DNA of 12,452 nt. Origin: Burkholderiaceae bacterium. Lineage in GTDB: Bacteria; Pseudomonadota; Gammaproteobacteria; Burkholderiales; Burkholderiaceae_C. The notes beneath the pieces are model-generated. The model ran no database searches. It was not told the DNA's origin and worked only from the letters and a program-made list of their open reading frames with translations. Where the stretch lies: the NCBI GenBank assembly GCA_017853735.1, contig JAFMJA010000054.1, forward strand, positions 1 through 12,452, read 5' to 3'. This document shows positions 5,984 through 12,452 of this stretch, piece after piece; position 1 is the first letter of the stretch; each line of letters starts with the position of its first letter. The translations under genes were made by a program, and so were the position numbers.

Positions 5984-7720
5984 ATGAGCCAACAACCGAA
6001 AAAGAAACCCAGTGAACTTCGCAGCCAGCAGTGGTTTGGCCGGCAGGACCGAGATGGTTTTGTCTACCGCAGCTGGATGAAAGGCAAGGGCGTGCCGCAC
6101 GACCAGTTCGACGGCCGGCCGGTGATCGGCATCTGCAACACATTCAGTGAGTTGACACCCTGCAACTCGCACTTTCGCACCCTGGCTGAACAGGTCAAGA
6201 TCGGGGTCTATGAAGCAGGCGGCTTTCCGCTGGAGTTTCCGGTGATGTCCCTGGGTGAAACCATGTTGCGGCCGACCGCCATGTTGTACCGCAACCTGGC
6301 TTCGATGGATGTGGAGGAAAGCATCCGTGGCAATCCGATCGATGGGGTGGTGCTGCTGATGGGCTGTGACAAGACCACGCCCTCCTTGCTGATGGGCGCA
6401 GCCAGCGCAGGGCTTCCCACCATCGGCGTCTCCGGCGGCCCCATGCTCAACGGTAAATGGCGCGGTCAGGAGCTCGGCTCCGGAACCGGTGTGTGGCAGA
6501 TGAGCGAGCAGGTGCGCGCCGGTACGCTTAGATTGCAGGACTTCATGGAGGCTGAAAGCTGCATGCATCGCAGCCACGGGCACTGCATGACCATGGGAAC
6601 GGCCAGTACCATGGCCAGCATGGTGGAGGCGCTGGGCATTGGCCTGCCTGGTAACGCCGCTTACCCCGCGGTGGATGGGAGGCGCAATGTGCTGGCGCGC
6701 AACGCGGGCCGACGCATTGTCGAGATGGTGCATCAGGACCAAACCATTACCCAGGTGCTCACCCGCGAAGCGTTTGAAAACGCCATCCGGACTCTGGCGG
6801 CGATTGGCGGATCCACCAATGCGGTGATCCACCTGATTGCGATTGCCGGGCGGCTGGGGGTAAAGCTCGGGCTGGAGGACTTTGACCGTCTGGGCAGCGA
6901 GATGCCTTGCCTGGTCAATCTGCAGCCTTCTGGTGAACACCTGATGGAGGACTTCTGTTACGCCGGTGGCCTGCCGGCGGTGATGAAGGAAATTCTGCCC
7001 ACCTTGCACCAGGACATCGTCACCGTCAGTGGTCAGAGCGTGGCCCAAAACGTGGCCGACGCCCAGAACTTCGACCCGCGCGTGATCAAGACCATGGGAC
7101 AACCCTTCAAGGACAAGGCGGGCATTGCCATTTTGCGTGGCAACCTGGCGCCAAGTGGCGCAGTGATCAAGCCCAGCGCGGCAACACCCGAATTGCTGGT
7201 GCACACCGGTCGCGCGGTGGTCTTTGAGGACAGCCATGATTTCCACGCCCGCATCGATGATCCCAATCTGGATGTGGATGAAAACTGCATTCTGGTGCTG
7301 AAAAATTGCGGACCCAAGGGCTACCCGGGGATGGCCGAGATCGGCAACATGCCCTTGCCACCCAAGGTGCTCAAGAAGGGCATCACCGATATGGTCCGCA
7401 TCAGCGACGCGCGCATGAGCGGCACGGCTTACGGCACGGTGGTGCTGCATACCGCACCCGAAGCCGCCGCTGGCGGACCACTGGCTGTGGTGCAGAACGG
7501 CGACATGATTGAACTCAATGTGCCAGCGCGCAAGCTGCAACTCCTTATCAGCGATAGTGAGCTGAAATCACGCCTGGCCAAATGGACGGCGCCCGCACCG
7601 GCGCTGGCCAGTGGCTACTGGAAGCTGTATATCGACCATGTGCTGCAGGCTGACCAGGGAGCCGATCTGGATTTCCTGGTCGGGCACCGCGGCGCCTTCG
7701 TTCCGAAAGACAACCATTGA
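5984..7720 (+). CDS. IlvD/Edd-family sugar-acid dehydratase (aldonate dehydratase)
   Basis: A 578-residue Fe-S dehydratase that should remove water from an aldonic acid to give a 2-keto-3-deoxy acid. It resembles L-arabinonate dehydratase of Rhizobium along its whole length. Every key residue has a counterpart: cluster ligands Cys60 (TPCN), Cys128 (MGCDK) and Cys201 (HGHCMTMG), the Mg-binding Lys130, and the catalytic Ser479 (RMSGT). The endings (SDARMSGTAYGTVV, ADLDFL) are those of the aldonate branch rather than of IlvD or Edd proper. Reported substrates in this branch include L-arabinonate, D-xylonate, D-gluconate and D-galactonate, so the substrate is open. The C6-acid kinases and aldolase downstream favour gluconate or galactonate. 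It is the first gene of the plus-strand operon, behind a divergent promoter region. No clear Shine-Dalgarno precedes the ATG. A long open frame on the opposite strand is a shadow. Confidence 0.95.
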   Translation: MSQQPKKKPSELRSQQWFGRQDRDGFVYRSWMKGKGVPHDQFDGRPVIGICNTFSELTPCNSHFRTLAEQVKIGVYEAGGFPLEFPVMSLGETMLRPTAMLYRNLASMDVEESIRGNPIDGVVLLMGCDKTTPSLLMGAASAGLPTIGVSGGPMLNGKWRGQELGSGTGVWQMSEQVRAGTLRLQDFMEAESCMHRSHGHCMTMGTASTMASMVEALGIGLPGNAAYPAVDGRRNVLARNAGRRIVEMVHQDQTITQVLTREAFENAIRTLAAIGGSTNAVIHLIAIAGRLGVKLGLEDFDRLGSEMPCLVNLQPSGEHLMEDFCYAGGLPAVMKEILPTLHQDIVTVSGQSVAQNVADAQNFDPRVIKTMGQPFKDKAGIAILRGNLAPSGAVIKPSAATPELLVHTGRAVVFEDSHDFHARIDDPNLDVDENCILVLKNCGPKGYPGMAEIGNMPLPPKVLKKGITDMVRISDARMSGTAYGTVVLHTAPEAAAGGPLAVVQNGDMIELNVPARKLQLLISDSELKSRLAKWTAPAPALASGYWKLYIDHVLQADQGADLDFLVGHRGAFVPKDNH

Positions 7721-7752
7721 CATGCAGCCAAAATCTTCGGGCTGCGTATGTC
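7719..7752 (+). repeat. Stem-loop directly after the dehydratase stop codon
   Basis: GACAT-GCAGCC (7719-7729) pairs with GGCTGC-(GT)-ATGTC (7740-7752), an 11-bp stem with a 2-nt bulge and a 10-nt loop. The first arm uses the last two bases of the TGA stop. No T-run follows it. T-rich sequence appears only about 40 nt later (7791-7799), just before the next gene. It is probably an mRNA stability or processing element in the 97-nt gap of this operon. Confidence 0.5.
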
Positions 7753-7817
7753 AATGATTGCGGCGAAGAGGCAAACCGCGCGGCGACAATTTTTATTTTT
7801 CGAAACGAAATCTCACT

Positions 7818-8822
7818 ATGAAATTACTCATCACTGGCGGCGGCGGCTTTCTGGGTGCCCGTCTTGCCCGGGAACTGCTCAGACAAGGCCAACTGGCCGG
7901 TGGCCGCATCACTGAGTTGGCGATTGCCGATCTGGTGGCGCCGCCTCCCGATCTGCTGGCCGATGCCCGTGTCAAGTCGCATGTCGGCAAGATGCTGGAT
8001 CAAGGCGAGTTGTTTGCCAGTGGCTTTGATGGGGTGTTCCATCTGGCCTCGGCGGTGTCGGGCGAATGCGAACTTGATTTCGATCTGGGGCTGCGCTCCA
8101 ACTTGGACAGCACCCGCCTGTTGCTGGAGGGGCTGCGACGGGCCGGCAACACACCCAGGATGGTGTTTTCCAGCTCGGTGGCTGTCTTTGGGCCGGATGC
8201 TTCCAATCCCTTGCCCGATCTGGTGGCCGACAAGACCCTGCCCTCGCCGCAGACCTCTTACGGCACGCACAAGCTGATGTGCGAATACCTGCTGGCCGAT
8301 TACACCCGCAAGGGCTTTATCGATGGCCGCTCCGCTCGCCTGATGACGGTCAGCGTGCGGCCAGGCCGACCCAATGGCGCGGCCTCTTCCTTCTTCAGCG
8401 GCATCATCCGCGAGCCGCTGGCGGGTATCGAAGCCATCTGTCCGGTCGATCCGAATGTCACGCATCCGATTGCCTCGCCCGCCAACACGGTGCGCAGTCT
8501 GATCACGGTGTTTGAGGCCAGTCAGCAGGCCATGGGTGGTCGCCTGGCGATCAACCTGCCGGGACTCAACATGCGGGTAGGCGACATGCTGGCCGCCCTG
8601 GAGCAGGTGGCTGGCGCCAAGGTACGTCAGCGGGTGCGCTTTGAGCGCGACGAGCGCATTGCCACAATTGTTTCCAACTGGGCCCGCGGCGCAAGCGCCG
8701 AGCGCGCTGGCGCGCTCGGCCTCCAACCCGACGCTTCCTTTCGCGCGATCATTGAGCAATACATCGAGGACTGTCGGACCCAGCCTGGCTATCCGTCGCA
8801 TGCCCTCGATGGCTTGAAGTAA
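7818..8822 (+). CDS. denD: NAD-dependent epimerase/dehydratase-family dehydrogenase, D-erythronate dehydrogenase-like
   Basis: An extended short-chain dehydrogenase of 334 residues. The NAD motif TGGGGFLG is at 6-13, acidic Asp38 (IADL) fits NAD use, Ser118-120 (FSSSVAVFG) and Tyr148-x3-Lys152 (SYGTHK) are the catalytic residues, and VRPGRPNGAASSFFSG at 180-195 is highly typical of the DenD group. DenD oxidises D-erythronate to 2-oxo-tetronate in a pathway that needs the OtnI isomerase, the OtnK (DUF1537) kinase and the OtnC decarboxylase. None of these is in the window. The enzyme may therefore oxidise another sugar acid linked to the keto-deoxy acid route. I chose the ATG at 7818; earlier in-frame starts add a basic, non-family N-terminus. 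The ribosome site is weak. A stop-to-start gap of 9 nt leads to the next kinase. The family is clear; the substrate is uncertain. Confidence 0.88.
   Translation: MKLLITGGGGFLGARLARELLRQGQLAGGRITELAIADLVAPPPDLLADARVKSHVGKMLDQGELFASGFDGVFHLASAVSGECELDFDLGLRSNLDSTRLLLEGLRRAGNTPRMVFSSSVAVFGPDASNPLPDLVADKTLPSPQTSYGTHKLMCEYLLADYTRKGFIDGRSARLMTVSVRPGRPNGAASSFFSGIIREPLAGIEAICPVDPNVTHPIASPANTVRSLITVFEASQQAMGGRLAINLPGLNMRVGDMLAALEQVAGAKVRQRVRFERDERIATIVSNWARGASAERAGALGLQPDASFRAIIEQYIEDCRTQPGYPSHALDGLK
8688..8720 (+). repeat. Overlapping GC hairpins inside the denD-like gene
   Basis: GGCGC-AA-GCGCC (8688-8699) is followed by the perfect 11-bp inverted repeat GCCGAGCGCGC (8697-8707) and GCGCGCTCGGC (8710-8720) with a 2-nt centre. 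The two share 8697-8699 and so cannot both form fully. The stretch codes for a small-residue, Ala/Gly/Arg-rich segment near residues 290-301, so codon bias may explain it. No T-run follows. Confidence 0.45.
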
Positions 8823-8831
8823 GCCCAGCCT

Positions 8832-9761
8832 ATGCACAAGTCACTGGATGTGCTCGGGCTGGGCGAGGCCATGCTCGAGTTCAACCAGACTTTGCCTGGG
8901 CAGCCCAATTTTCTGCAAGGGTTTGGCGGCGACACCAGCAATGCGGTGATCGCTGCGGCGCGCGCGGGCGCGCGCACTGGCTACCTGAGCCGCCTGGGAG
9001 ACGATGCATTTGGCCAGGCATTGCTTGAACTCTGGCAGCAGGAAGGGGTAGACACTTCGGGCGTGACAATTGATGGTGAGCACCCCACCGGCATTTATTT
9101 CGTGACCCATGGAGCCACTGGCCACCAGTTCAGCTATCTGCGCAAAGGCTCGGCCGCCAGCCAGATGAGCCCGGCCTGGTTAGACAGCCCCAGCGTGCGG
9201 GCGGCTTTGCAGTCAACCCGTTTTCTTCATGCCTCAGGCATTTCGCTGGCCATCTCCAGCAGCGCCTGCGATACGGTCTATGCCGCCATGCAGACGGTGC
9301 GTGCGGCTGGTGGCAAGACTTCCTTCGATGCCAACTTGCGACTCAAGCTCTGGCCCCTGGAGCGAGCACGCGCCTGCATTGCCCAGGCGGTGGCGCTGAG
9401 CGATATTTTTTTGCCCAGCCTGGACGATGCGGTGCATTTATGCCAACGCCAGGAACCCGAGGCCATCATCGACTGGGGCCACCAGTTGGGTGCGCCCATG
9501 GTGGTGCTCAAGCTCGGCGCCGACGGCGCACTGGTGAGTGATGGGCAGCAGCGTCAACATATTGCAGCGCACCCGGTGAAGCTGGTTGATGCCACCGGTG
9601 CGGGCGACTGCTTTAGCGGCTATCTGTTGGCGCGCCTGGCGCAAGGCATGCCGCTGATGGAGGCAGCACGCCATGCCAACGCCGCCGCAGCCCTGGCGGT
9701 GCAGGGCTATGGCGCGGTGGCTCCTCTGCCCCGGCCTGAGGGTGTGGCTGCCCTGCTATGA
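8832..9761 (+). CDS. kdgK: PfkB-family 2-keto-3-deoxygluconate kinase
   Basis: A ribokinase-type sugar kinase of 309 residues, expected to phosphorylate 2-keto-3-deoxygluconate to KDPG with ATP. GGD at 32-34 is the N-terminal substrate-binding motif. SYLRKGSAAS at 101-110 is the Y-x-R substrate-contact loop typical of KDG kinases, followed by DANLRLKLW at 166-174. The C-terminal PfkB signature DATGAGDCFSG at 253-263 holds the catalytic Asp259. The length is normal. The ATG lies 9 nt after the DenD-like stop, with no strong Shine-Dalgarno, so it probably depends on upstream translation. Its TGA overlaps the dgoK start as ATGA. Relatives may also accept 2-keto-3-deoxygalactonate or fructose-like substrates, but the KDG motifs are convincing. 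Having it next to dgoK is unusual, because the two kinases are expected to serve C4-epimeric substrates. Confidence 0.9.
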   Translation: MHKSLDVLGLGEAMLEFNQTLPGQPNFLQGFGGDTSNAVIAAARAGARTGYLSRLGDDAFGQALLELWQQEGVDTSGVTIDGEHPTGIYFVTHGATGHQFSYLRKGSAASQMSPAWLDSPSVRAALQSTRFLHASGISLAISSSACDTVYAAMQTVRAAGGKTSFDANLRLKLWPLERARACIAQAVALSDIFLPSLDDAVHLCQRQEPEAIIDWGHQLGAPMVVLKLGADGALVSDGQQRQHIAAHPVKLVDATGAGDCFSGYLLARLAQGMPLMEAARHANAAAALAVQGYGAVAPLPRPEGVAALL

Positions 9762-10681
9762 CCCCATCTTTATTGGCGGTCGATTGGGGAACCACCTCGC
9801 TGCGCGGGGCCCTGCTGGATGCTATGGGCCAGGTGATCGAGGAGCGCGCCTTCATGCTCGGCATCATGAACGTGCCGGCGGGCGCTTTTGCCGATACTTT
9901 TGAGACAAGTTTTGGCGACTGGATGGCCGCCACCCCAGGGCTGCGCTGTCTGATGGCGGGCATGGTGGGCAGCCGCCAGGGTTGGCTGGAAGCCCCCTAC
10001 TGCGCTTGCCCGGCAGGTTTTGCCGATATTGCTGGTGCGCTGGCCTGGGTCAGGCCCGGACAGATCGCCATCGTCCCTGGCTTGCGTTGTGAGCAGGCTG
10101 AGCGCCAGGGCGAACATCTCGCCGACCGTGTGCCGGATGTGATGCGTGGCGAGGAAACTCAGGTCTTTGGGGCCATGCAGGCGCTGGGTCTCAGCGATGC
10201 CTGTCTGGTGCTGCCGGGCACCCACAGCAAATGGGTGCAGGTGCGGGCGGGTCGGATTGAGCATTTCAGCACCTTCATGACGGGCGAAATGTTTGCCCTG
10301 CTGCGCCAGCACTCCATCCTGGCGCGAACACTGCCAGCGCAGGACACTGCCTTGGACGAGGCAGCATTCCTGCGGGGGGTGCGCAGGGCCCTGGCCTCGG
10401 GCAGCCTCATGCAGACGGCATTCAGTACCCGCACCCTGGCCCTATTTGATCAGGCCTCGCCCGAGCAGCTGCTCAGTTACCTCTCGGGCCTGGTGATTGG
10501 CGAAGAGCTGCGTGTCCAAGCCAGACTGGGTGCCAAGCATGTGGTGCTGATCGCCAGCGTTGACCTGGCCCGACGCTATCAGTTGGCGCTGGCCGAATGC
10601 GGGGTGTCGTGCGTCATTCCGGGTGTGCACATCACCTGGGCGGGCCTGTTCGCGATCGCAAAATCCATGAGCATGTCATGA
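9758..10681 (+). CDS. dgoK: 2-keto-3-deoxygalactonate kinase
   Basis: A 307-residue member of the DgoK family, whose known reaction is ATP-dependent 6-phosphorylation of 2-keto-3-deoxy-D-galactonate in the De Ley-Doudoroff route. Diagnostic stretches: DWGTTSLRG at 9-17 (phosphate-binding start of the actin-like fold), AGMVGSRQGW at 67-76, VPDVMRGEETQ at 125-135, LPGTHSKWV at 152-160 and FMTGEMFALL at 173-182. The length is close to the roughly 290-300 usual for the family. It overlaps the upstream kinase by ATGA and the downstream aldolase by ATGA, so all three are probably translationally coupled. No independent Shine-Dalgarno is visible. The sequence gives a firm family call. Whether it works on the galacto-epimer here, or on another C6 or C5 keto-deoxy acid made by the upstream dehydratase, is inference. 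Confidence 0.93.
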   Translation: MTPSLLAVDWGTTSLRGALLDAMGQVIEERAFMLGIMNVPAGAFADTFETSFGDWMAATPGLRCLMAGMVGSRQGWLEAPYCACPAGFADIAGALAWVRPGQIAIVPGLRCEQAERQGEHLADRVPDVMRGEETQVFGAMQALGLSDACLVLPGTHSKWVQVRAGRIEHFSTFMTGEMFALLRQHSILARTLPAQDTALDEAAFLRGVRRALASGSLMQTAFSTRTLALFDQASPEQLLSYLSGLVIGEELRVQARLGAKHVVLIASVDLARRYQLALAECGVSCVIPGVHITWAGLFAIAKSMSMS

Positions 10682-11307
10682 ATATCCAGGACAAATTTGA
10701 CTTACACCTGAGCCAGCTGCCATTGGTGGGCATCCTGCGCGGCATCACGCCGGAAGAAATCTTGACGGTCGGCGCCGCACTCGACCAGGAAGGCTGGGGG
10801 CTGATCGAGATCCCGCTGAACTCGCCAGACCCGATCCAGAGCATCGCCTTGCTGGCAGCGCATCAGCCTCAGTCGCTGGTCGGCGCAGGCACTGTGCTCA
10901 CCCCTCAGCAGGTGCGCGAGGTGCATGCGGCCGGCGGTCAGCTGGTGGTCTCGCCCAACTTTGATGCGGCGGTGGTCGCTGAGGCGCAGCGGCGCGGACT
11001 GATCTGTTTGCCTGGGGTGATGACGCCCAGCGAAGCCTTTGCGGCCCTGGCCTGCGGTGCTCAGGGGCTGAAACTGTTCCCGGCCGAACTGATCAGCCCC
11101 GCCGCGCTCAAGGCATTGCGTGCGGTCTTGCCCCAGGACACTCGGCTTTTGCCAGTGGGCGGCATCACCCCAGACGGCATGACAAGCTACCGCAGCGCTG
11201 GCGCCAGCGGATTTGGCATTGGATCGGCCCTCTACAAGCCAGGGATGAGCGCTGATCAGGTGCGAGAGCATGCCCGGCGATTCAGCCAGGCCTGGCGCTT
11301 GGCCTAG
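10678..11307 (+). CDS. dgoA: 2-dehydro-3-deoxy-6-phosphogalactonate/gluconate aldolase
   Basis: A class I aldolase of 209 residues that cleaves KDPGal, and often KDPG, into pyruvate and glyceraldehyde 3-phosphate. LVGILRGITPEE at 16-27 carries Arg21, and IEIPLNSPDP at 43-52 carries the acid/base Glu44. GAGTVLT is at 69-75, and GLKLFPAE at 130-137 contains the Schiff-base Lys132. PVGGIT in the C-terminal half binds the phosphate. IEIPLNSP, in place of the IEVTLRT form of Eda, marks the DgoA branch. I place the start at the ATG at 10678, which forms an ATGA overlap with dgoK; earlier in-frame starts lie within dgoK coding sequence. It is the last gene of the plus-strand operon. Its TAG stop lies in a CTAG shared with the convergent gene, leaving no room for a terminator. 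Confidence 0.94.
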   Translation: MNIQDKFDLHLSQLPLVGILRGITPEEILTVGAALDQEGWGLIEIPLNSPDPIQSIALLAAHQPQSLVGAGTVLTPQQVREVHAAGGQLVVSPNFDAAVVAEAQRRGLICLPGVMTPSEAFAALACGAQGLKLFPAELISPAALKALRAVLPQDTRLLPVGGITPDGMTSYRSAGASGFGIGSALYKPGMSADQVREHARRFSQAWRLA

Positions 11308-11888
11308 GGATGGTGTTCAAAACTCCCGCCATGCGCGGTATAGCCGGAGACGAACTCGGCGATCTGCCCTTGTGCGTCCAGGTAATGCCTGCGCACCTGG
11401 CCGATATCTGCGCCGTAGACATGGATGCTGATCGAGGCCCGATCGGCCATCGCGTTGGAGACGCGGTGCCAGTCGCCGACGGTGGGTGACACCGCCTCGA
11501 TCTGACCGGGCTGCAGCACATGGGACTGTCCAGTGGGCTGGGGCGAGCCATCCACCAGATTGAATTCCTCGCAGCGCTCGGCCCCGCGCAGCATGCCCAC
11601 CAGACCCCAGACTGTGTGGTCGTGCACCGGCGTCTTCTGGCCAGGACCCCAGACAAAGCTCACCAGGGAAAAACGCTGCTGCGGGTCGACATGCAGCAGG
11701 TATTGGGCATAGCGATCAGGCAGGGCGCGGGCGCATTCAGCGGGCAGCCACTGATCGTTCTCAATCAATCGGCTCAGGAGCTGGCGGCCCTGGGCCAGCA
11801 AGGCACGCTCATCCTGGGTTGAGCCAACCAGAGCGGTCATGTCATCGATAAAGCGCGCCAGGGGGCCAGCGTGTTGAGCCTTGTTCAT
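11304..11888 (-). CDS. Cupin thiol dioxygenase (cysteine dioxygenase / 3-mercaptopropionate dioxygenase family)
   Basis: A 194-residue single-cupin iron enzyme that inserts O2 into a small thiol to give a sulfinate. The iron ligands are read as His89 and His91 (PVHDH) and His141 (GDWHRVSN). Ser154, His156 and Tyr158 in SISIHVYG correspond to the Ser-His-Tyr triad of this family, and Arg167 is placed like the carboxylate-binding Arg of bacterial mercaptopropionate dioxygenase. The exact thiol (cysteine or 3-mercaptopropionate) cannot be decided by eye. The ATG is preceded by AAAGG at about 8-nt spacing. It lies 13 nt after the Ldh_2-family gene, so the two are probably one operon. Its TAG stop overlaps the dgoA stop in the opposite direction. 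No functional link to the sugar-acid genes is apparent. The role is cytoplasmic sulfur or thiol turnover. Confidence 0.92.
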   Translation of the reverse strand: MNKAQHAGPLARFIDDMTALVGSTQDERALLAQGRQLLSRLIENDQWLPAECARALPDRYAQYLLHVDPQQRFSLVSFVWGPGQKTPVHDHTVWGLVGMLRGAERCEEFNLVDGSPQPTGQSHVLQPGQIEAVSPTVGDWHRVSNAMADRASISIHVYGADIGQVRRHYLDAQGQIAEFVSGYTAHGGSFEHHP

Positions 11889-11901
11889 AGGCAGACACCT
11901 T

Positions 11902-12452
11902 TCAAATTTGGCAATTCACCTTGGCTGCCGAGGCCTTGATTTCTGCCCAGGTGGTGGCATCGATCTGGATGCCTTGCTGTTCGCGCGCCAGGCGAGCCTT
12001 GCGTTCGGGGTCGCCCGCAATCATCACCGACGCATGACCCGGCGCCACCGGGCCCTGGTGCAGCCAGTCCACAAAGGCCTGCGCCTCTTGCGCAAAGGCA
12101 GCCTGGGTACCCAGCTTGACGGGGTCGATCAGCACGCACAGCATGCCGTTGAGGACCGAGCGGCGGGCGTCGGCTTGTTCGTGCCAGGTGCCACCACCGG
12201 ACAGCGCGCCGCCCAAAAGCTCGCAAGCCACCGCCAGGCCATAGCCTTTGTGCTCACCAAAGGTCATCAGCGCGCCGAACATATTGCCGCTGGCGCTGGG
12301 GGGCTGCGGGACGACCACCACACCAGGGTCGGTAGTGGGGTTGCCACTGGGGTCGATCAGATAGCCCTGGTCAACCTTGCGCCCCTCGTTGTGCGCGACC
12401 CGCATCTTGCCTTGCGCCACCCGGCTGGTGGCAAAGTCCAGAATGAAAGGGT
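11902..12452 (-). CDS. Ldh_2-family (malate/L-lactate-type) dehydrogenase, HcxB/YbiC-like (partial, N-terminus off window)
   Basis: The C-terminal 183 residues or so of an NAD(P)-dependent 2-hydroxyacid dehydrogenase of the type II malate/lactate dehydrogenase fold. The frame is open to the window edge; a GTG at 12420 is internal, because PFILDFATSRVAQGKMRVA is the conserved run into this region. GNPTTDPGVVV, then FGEHKGYGLAVACELLGGALSG, are family hallmarks; the GEHKGYG stretch contributes to NAD binding. The NPTTDP and FGEHKGYG forms look most like E. coli YbiC (HcxB), which acts on 2-hydroxycarboxylates. Other members are ureidoglycolate, sulfolactate and 2,3-diketogulonate dehydrogenases, so the substrate is open. 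It lies 13 nt upstream of the thiol dioxygenase on the same strand. About half of the usual 350-360 residues are seen. Confidence 0.9.
   Translation of the reverse strand, partial: PFILDFATSRVAQGKMRVAHNEGRKVDQGYLIDPSGNPTTDPGVVVVPQPPSASGNMFGALMTFGEHKGYGLAVACELLGGALSGGGTWHEQADARRSVLNGMLCVLIDPVKLGTQAAFAQEAQAFVDWLHQGPVAPGHASVMIAGDPERKARLAREQQGIQIDATTWAEIKASAAKVNCQI

Noticed and set aside
5924..7540. A 538-codon open frame antisense to the dehydratase
   Set aside because: It lies wholly opposite a clearly real gene, its product is a His/Gln-rich sequence with no known motif, and long antisense frames are common in GC-rich genes.
7824..8837. A 337-codon open frame antisense to the DenD-like gene
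   Set aside because: The plus-strand frame carries all catalytic residues of an extended SDR, while the antisense product is Gln/His/Gly-rich without recognisable features.
8951..8975. Alternating GC run in kdgK that could form Z-DNA
   Set aside because: It codes for a conserved Ala/Arg/Gly segment of the kinase and is explained by codon bias.
10597..10677. An upstream extension of the aldolase gene by 27 codons
   Set aside because: It lies inside dgoK, is unlike the family N-terminus, and the ATG at 10678 gives the usual length with ATGA coupling.
1..12452. Mobile elements, CRISPR repeats, tRNA or rRNA genes
   Set aside because: No transposase motifs, regularly spaced repeats or tRNA-like cloverleaf sequences were seen, and nearly all bases are accounted for by metabolic genes.

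Overview
The window reads as Gram-negative, GC-rich DNA, most likely from a betaproteobacterium of the order Burkholderiales. This rests on the GC-rich codon use, the protein styles (IlvD/Edd sugar-acid dehydratase, DenD-like dehydrogenase, bacterial thiol dioxygenase) and tight ATGA-coupled operons. The genus cannot be told from sequence alone. Almost all of the window is coding. No tRNA, rRNA, CRISPR array, transposase or phage gene is visible.

Layout. (1) Positions 1-4768, minus strand: a complete carbohydrate ABC importer, read as binding protein, permease, permease, ATPase, followed in the same operon by an SDR dehydrogenase of the gluconate 5-dehydrogenase type that runs off the left edge. 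(2) 4873-5820, minus strand: a D-2-hydroxyacid dehydrogenase of the glyoxylate/hydroxypyruvate/2-ketogluconate reductase type, ending in a hairpin just before the importer operon. (3) 5821-5983: a divergent control region with a 17-bp GntR/FadR-like dyad, a good -10 box, a strong leader stem-loop and a 12-bp palindrome. (4) 5984-11307, plus strand: a catabolic operon of IlvD/Edd-family dehydratase, DenD-like NAD-dependent dehydrogenase, PfkB-type 2-keto-3-deoxygluconate (KDG) kinase, 2-keto-3-deoxygalactonate kinase (DgoK) and KDPG/KDPGal aldolase (DgoA). The last three genes are tightly packed or overlap. (5) 11304-12452, minus strand: a cupin thiol dioxygenase preceded by a partial Ldh_2-family (HcxB/YbiC-like) dehydrogenase. 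The dioxygenase ends convergently on DgoA, and the two genes share a CTAG that holds both stop codons.

How the genes fit together (inference). The importer brings in a sugar or sugar acid. The two dehydrogenases on the minus strand probably interconvert keto-acids and aldonic acids, for example 5- or 2-ketogluconate to gluconate. The dehydratase turns an aldonate into a 2-keto-3-deoxy acid. Two kinases with different expected epimer preference phosphorylate it, and the aldolase yields pyruvate and glyceraldehyde 3-phosphate. This is a semi-phosphorylative Entner-Doudoroff / De Ley-Doudoroff type route. The true substrate is not fixed by the sequence, and the DenD-like enzyme has no obvious place in it. 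That enzyme, the twin kinases and the shared control sites are the most interesting points. No regulator gene lies in the window.
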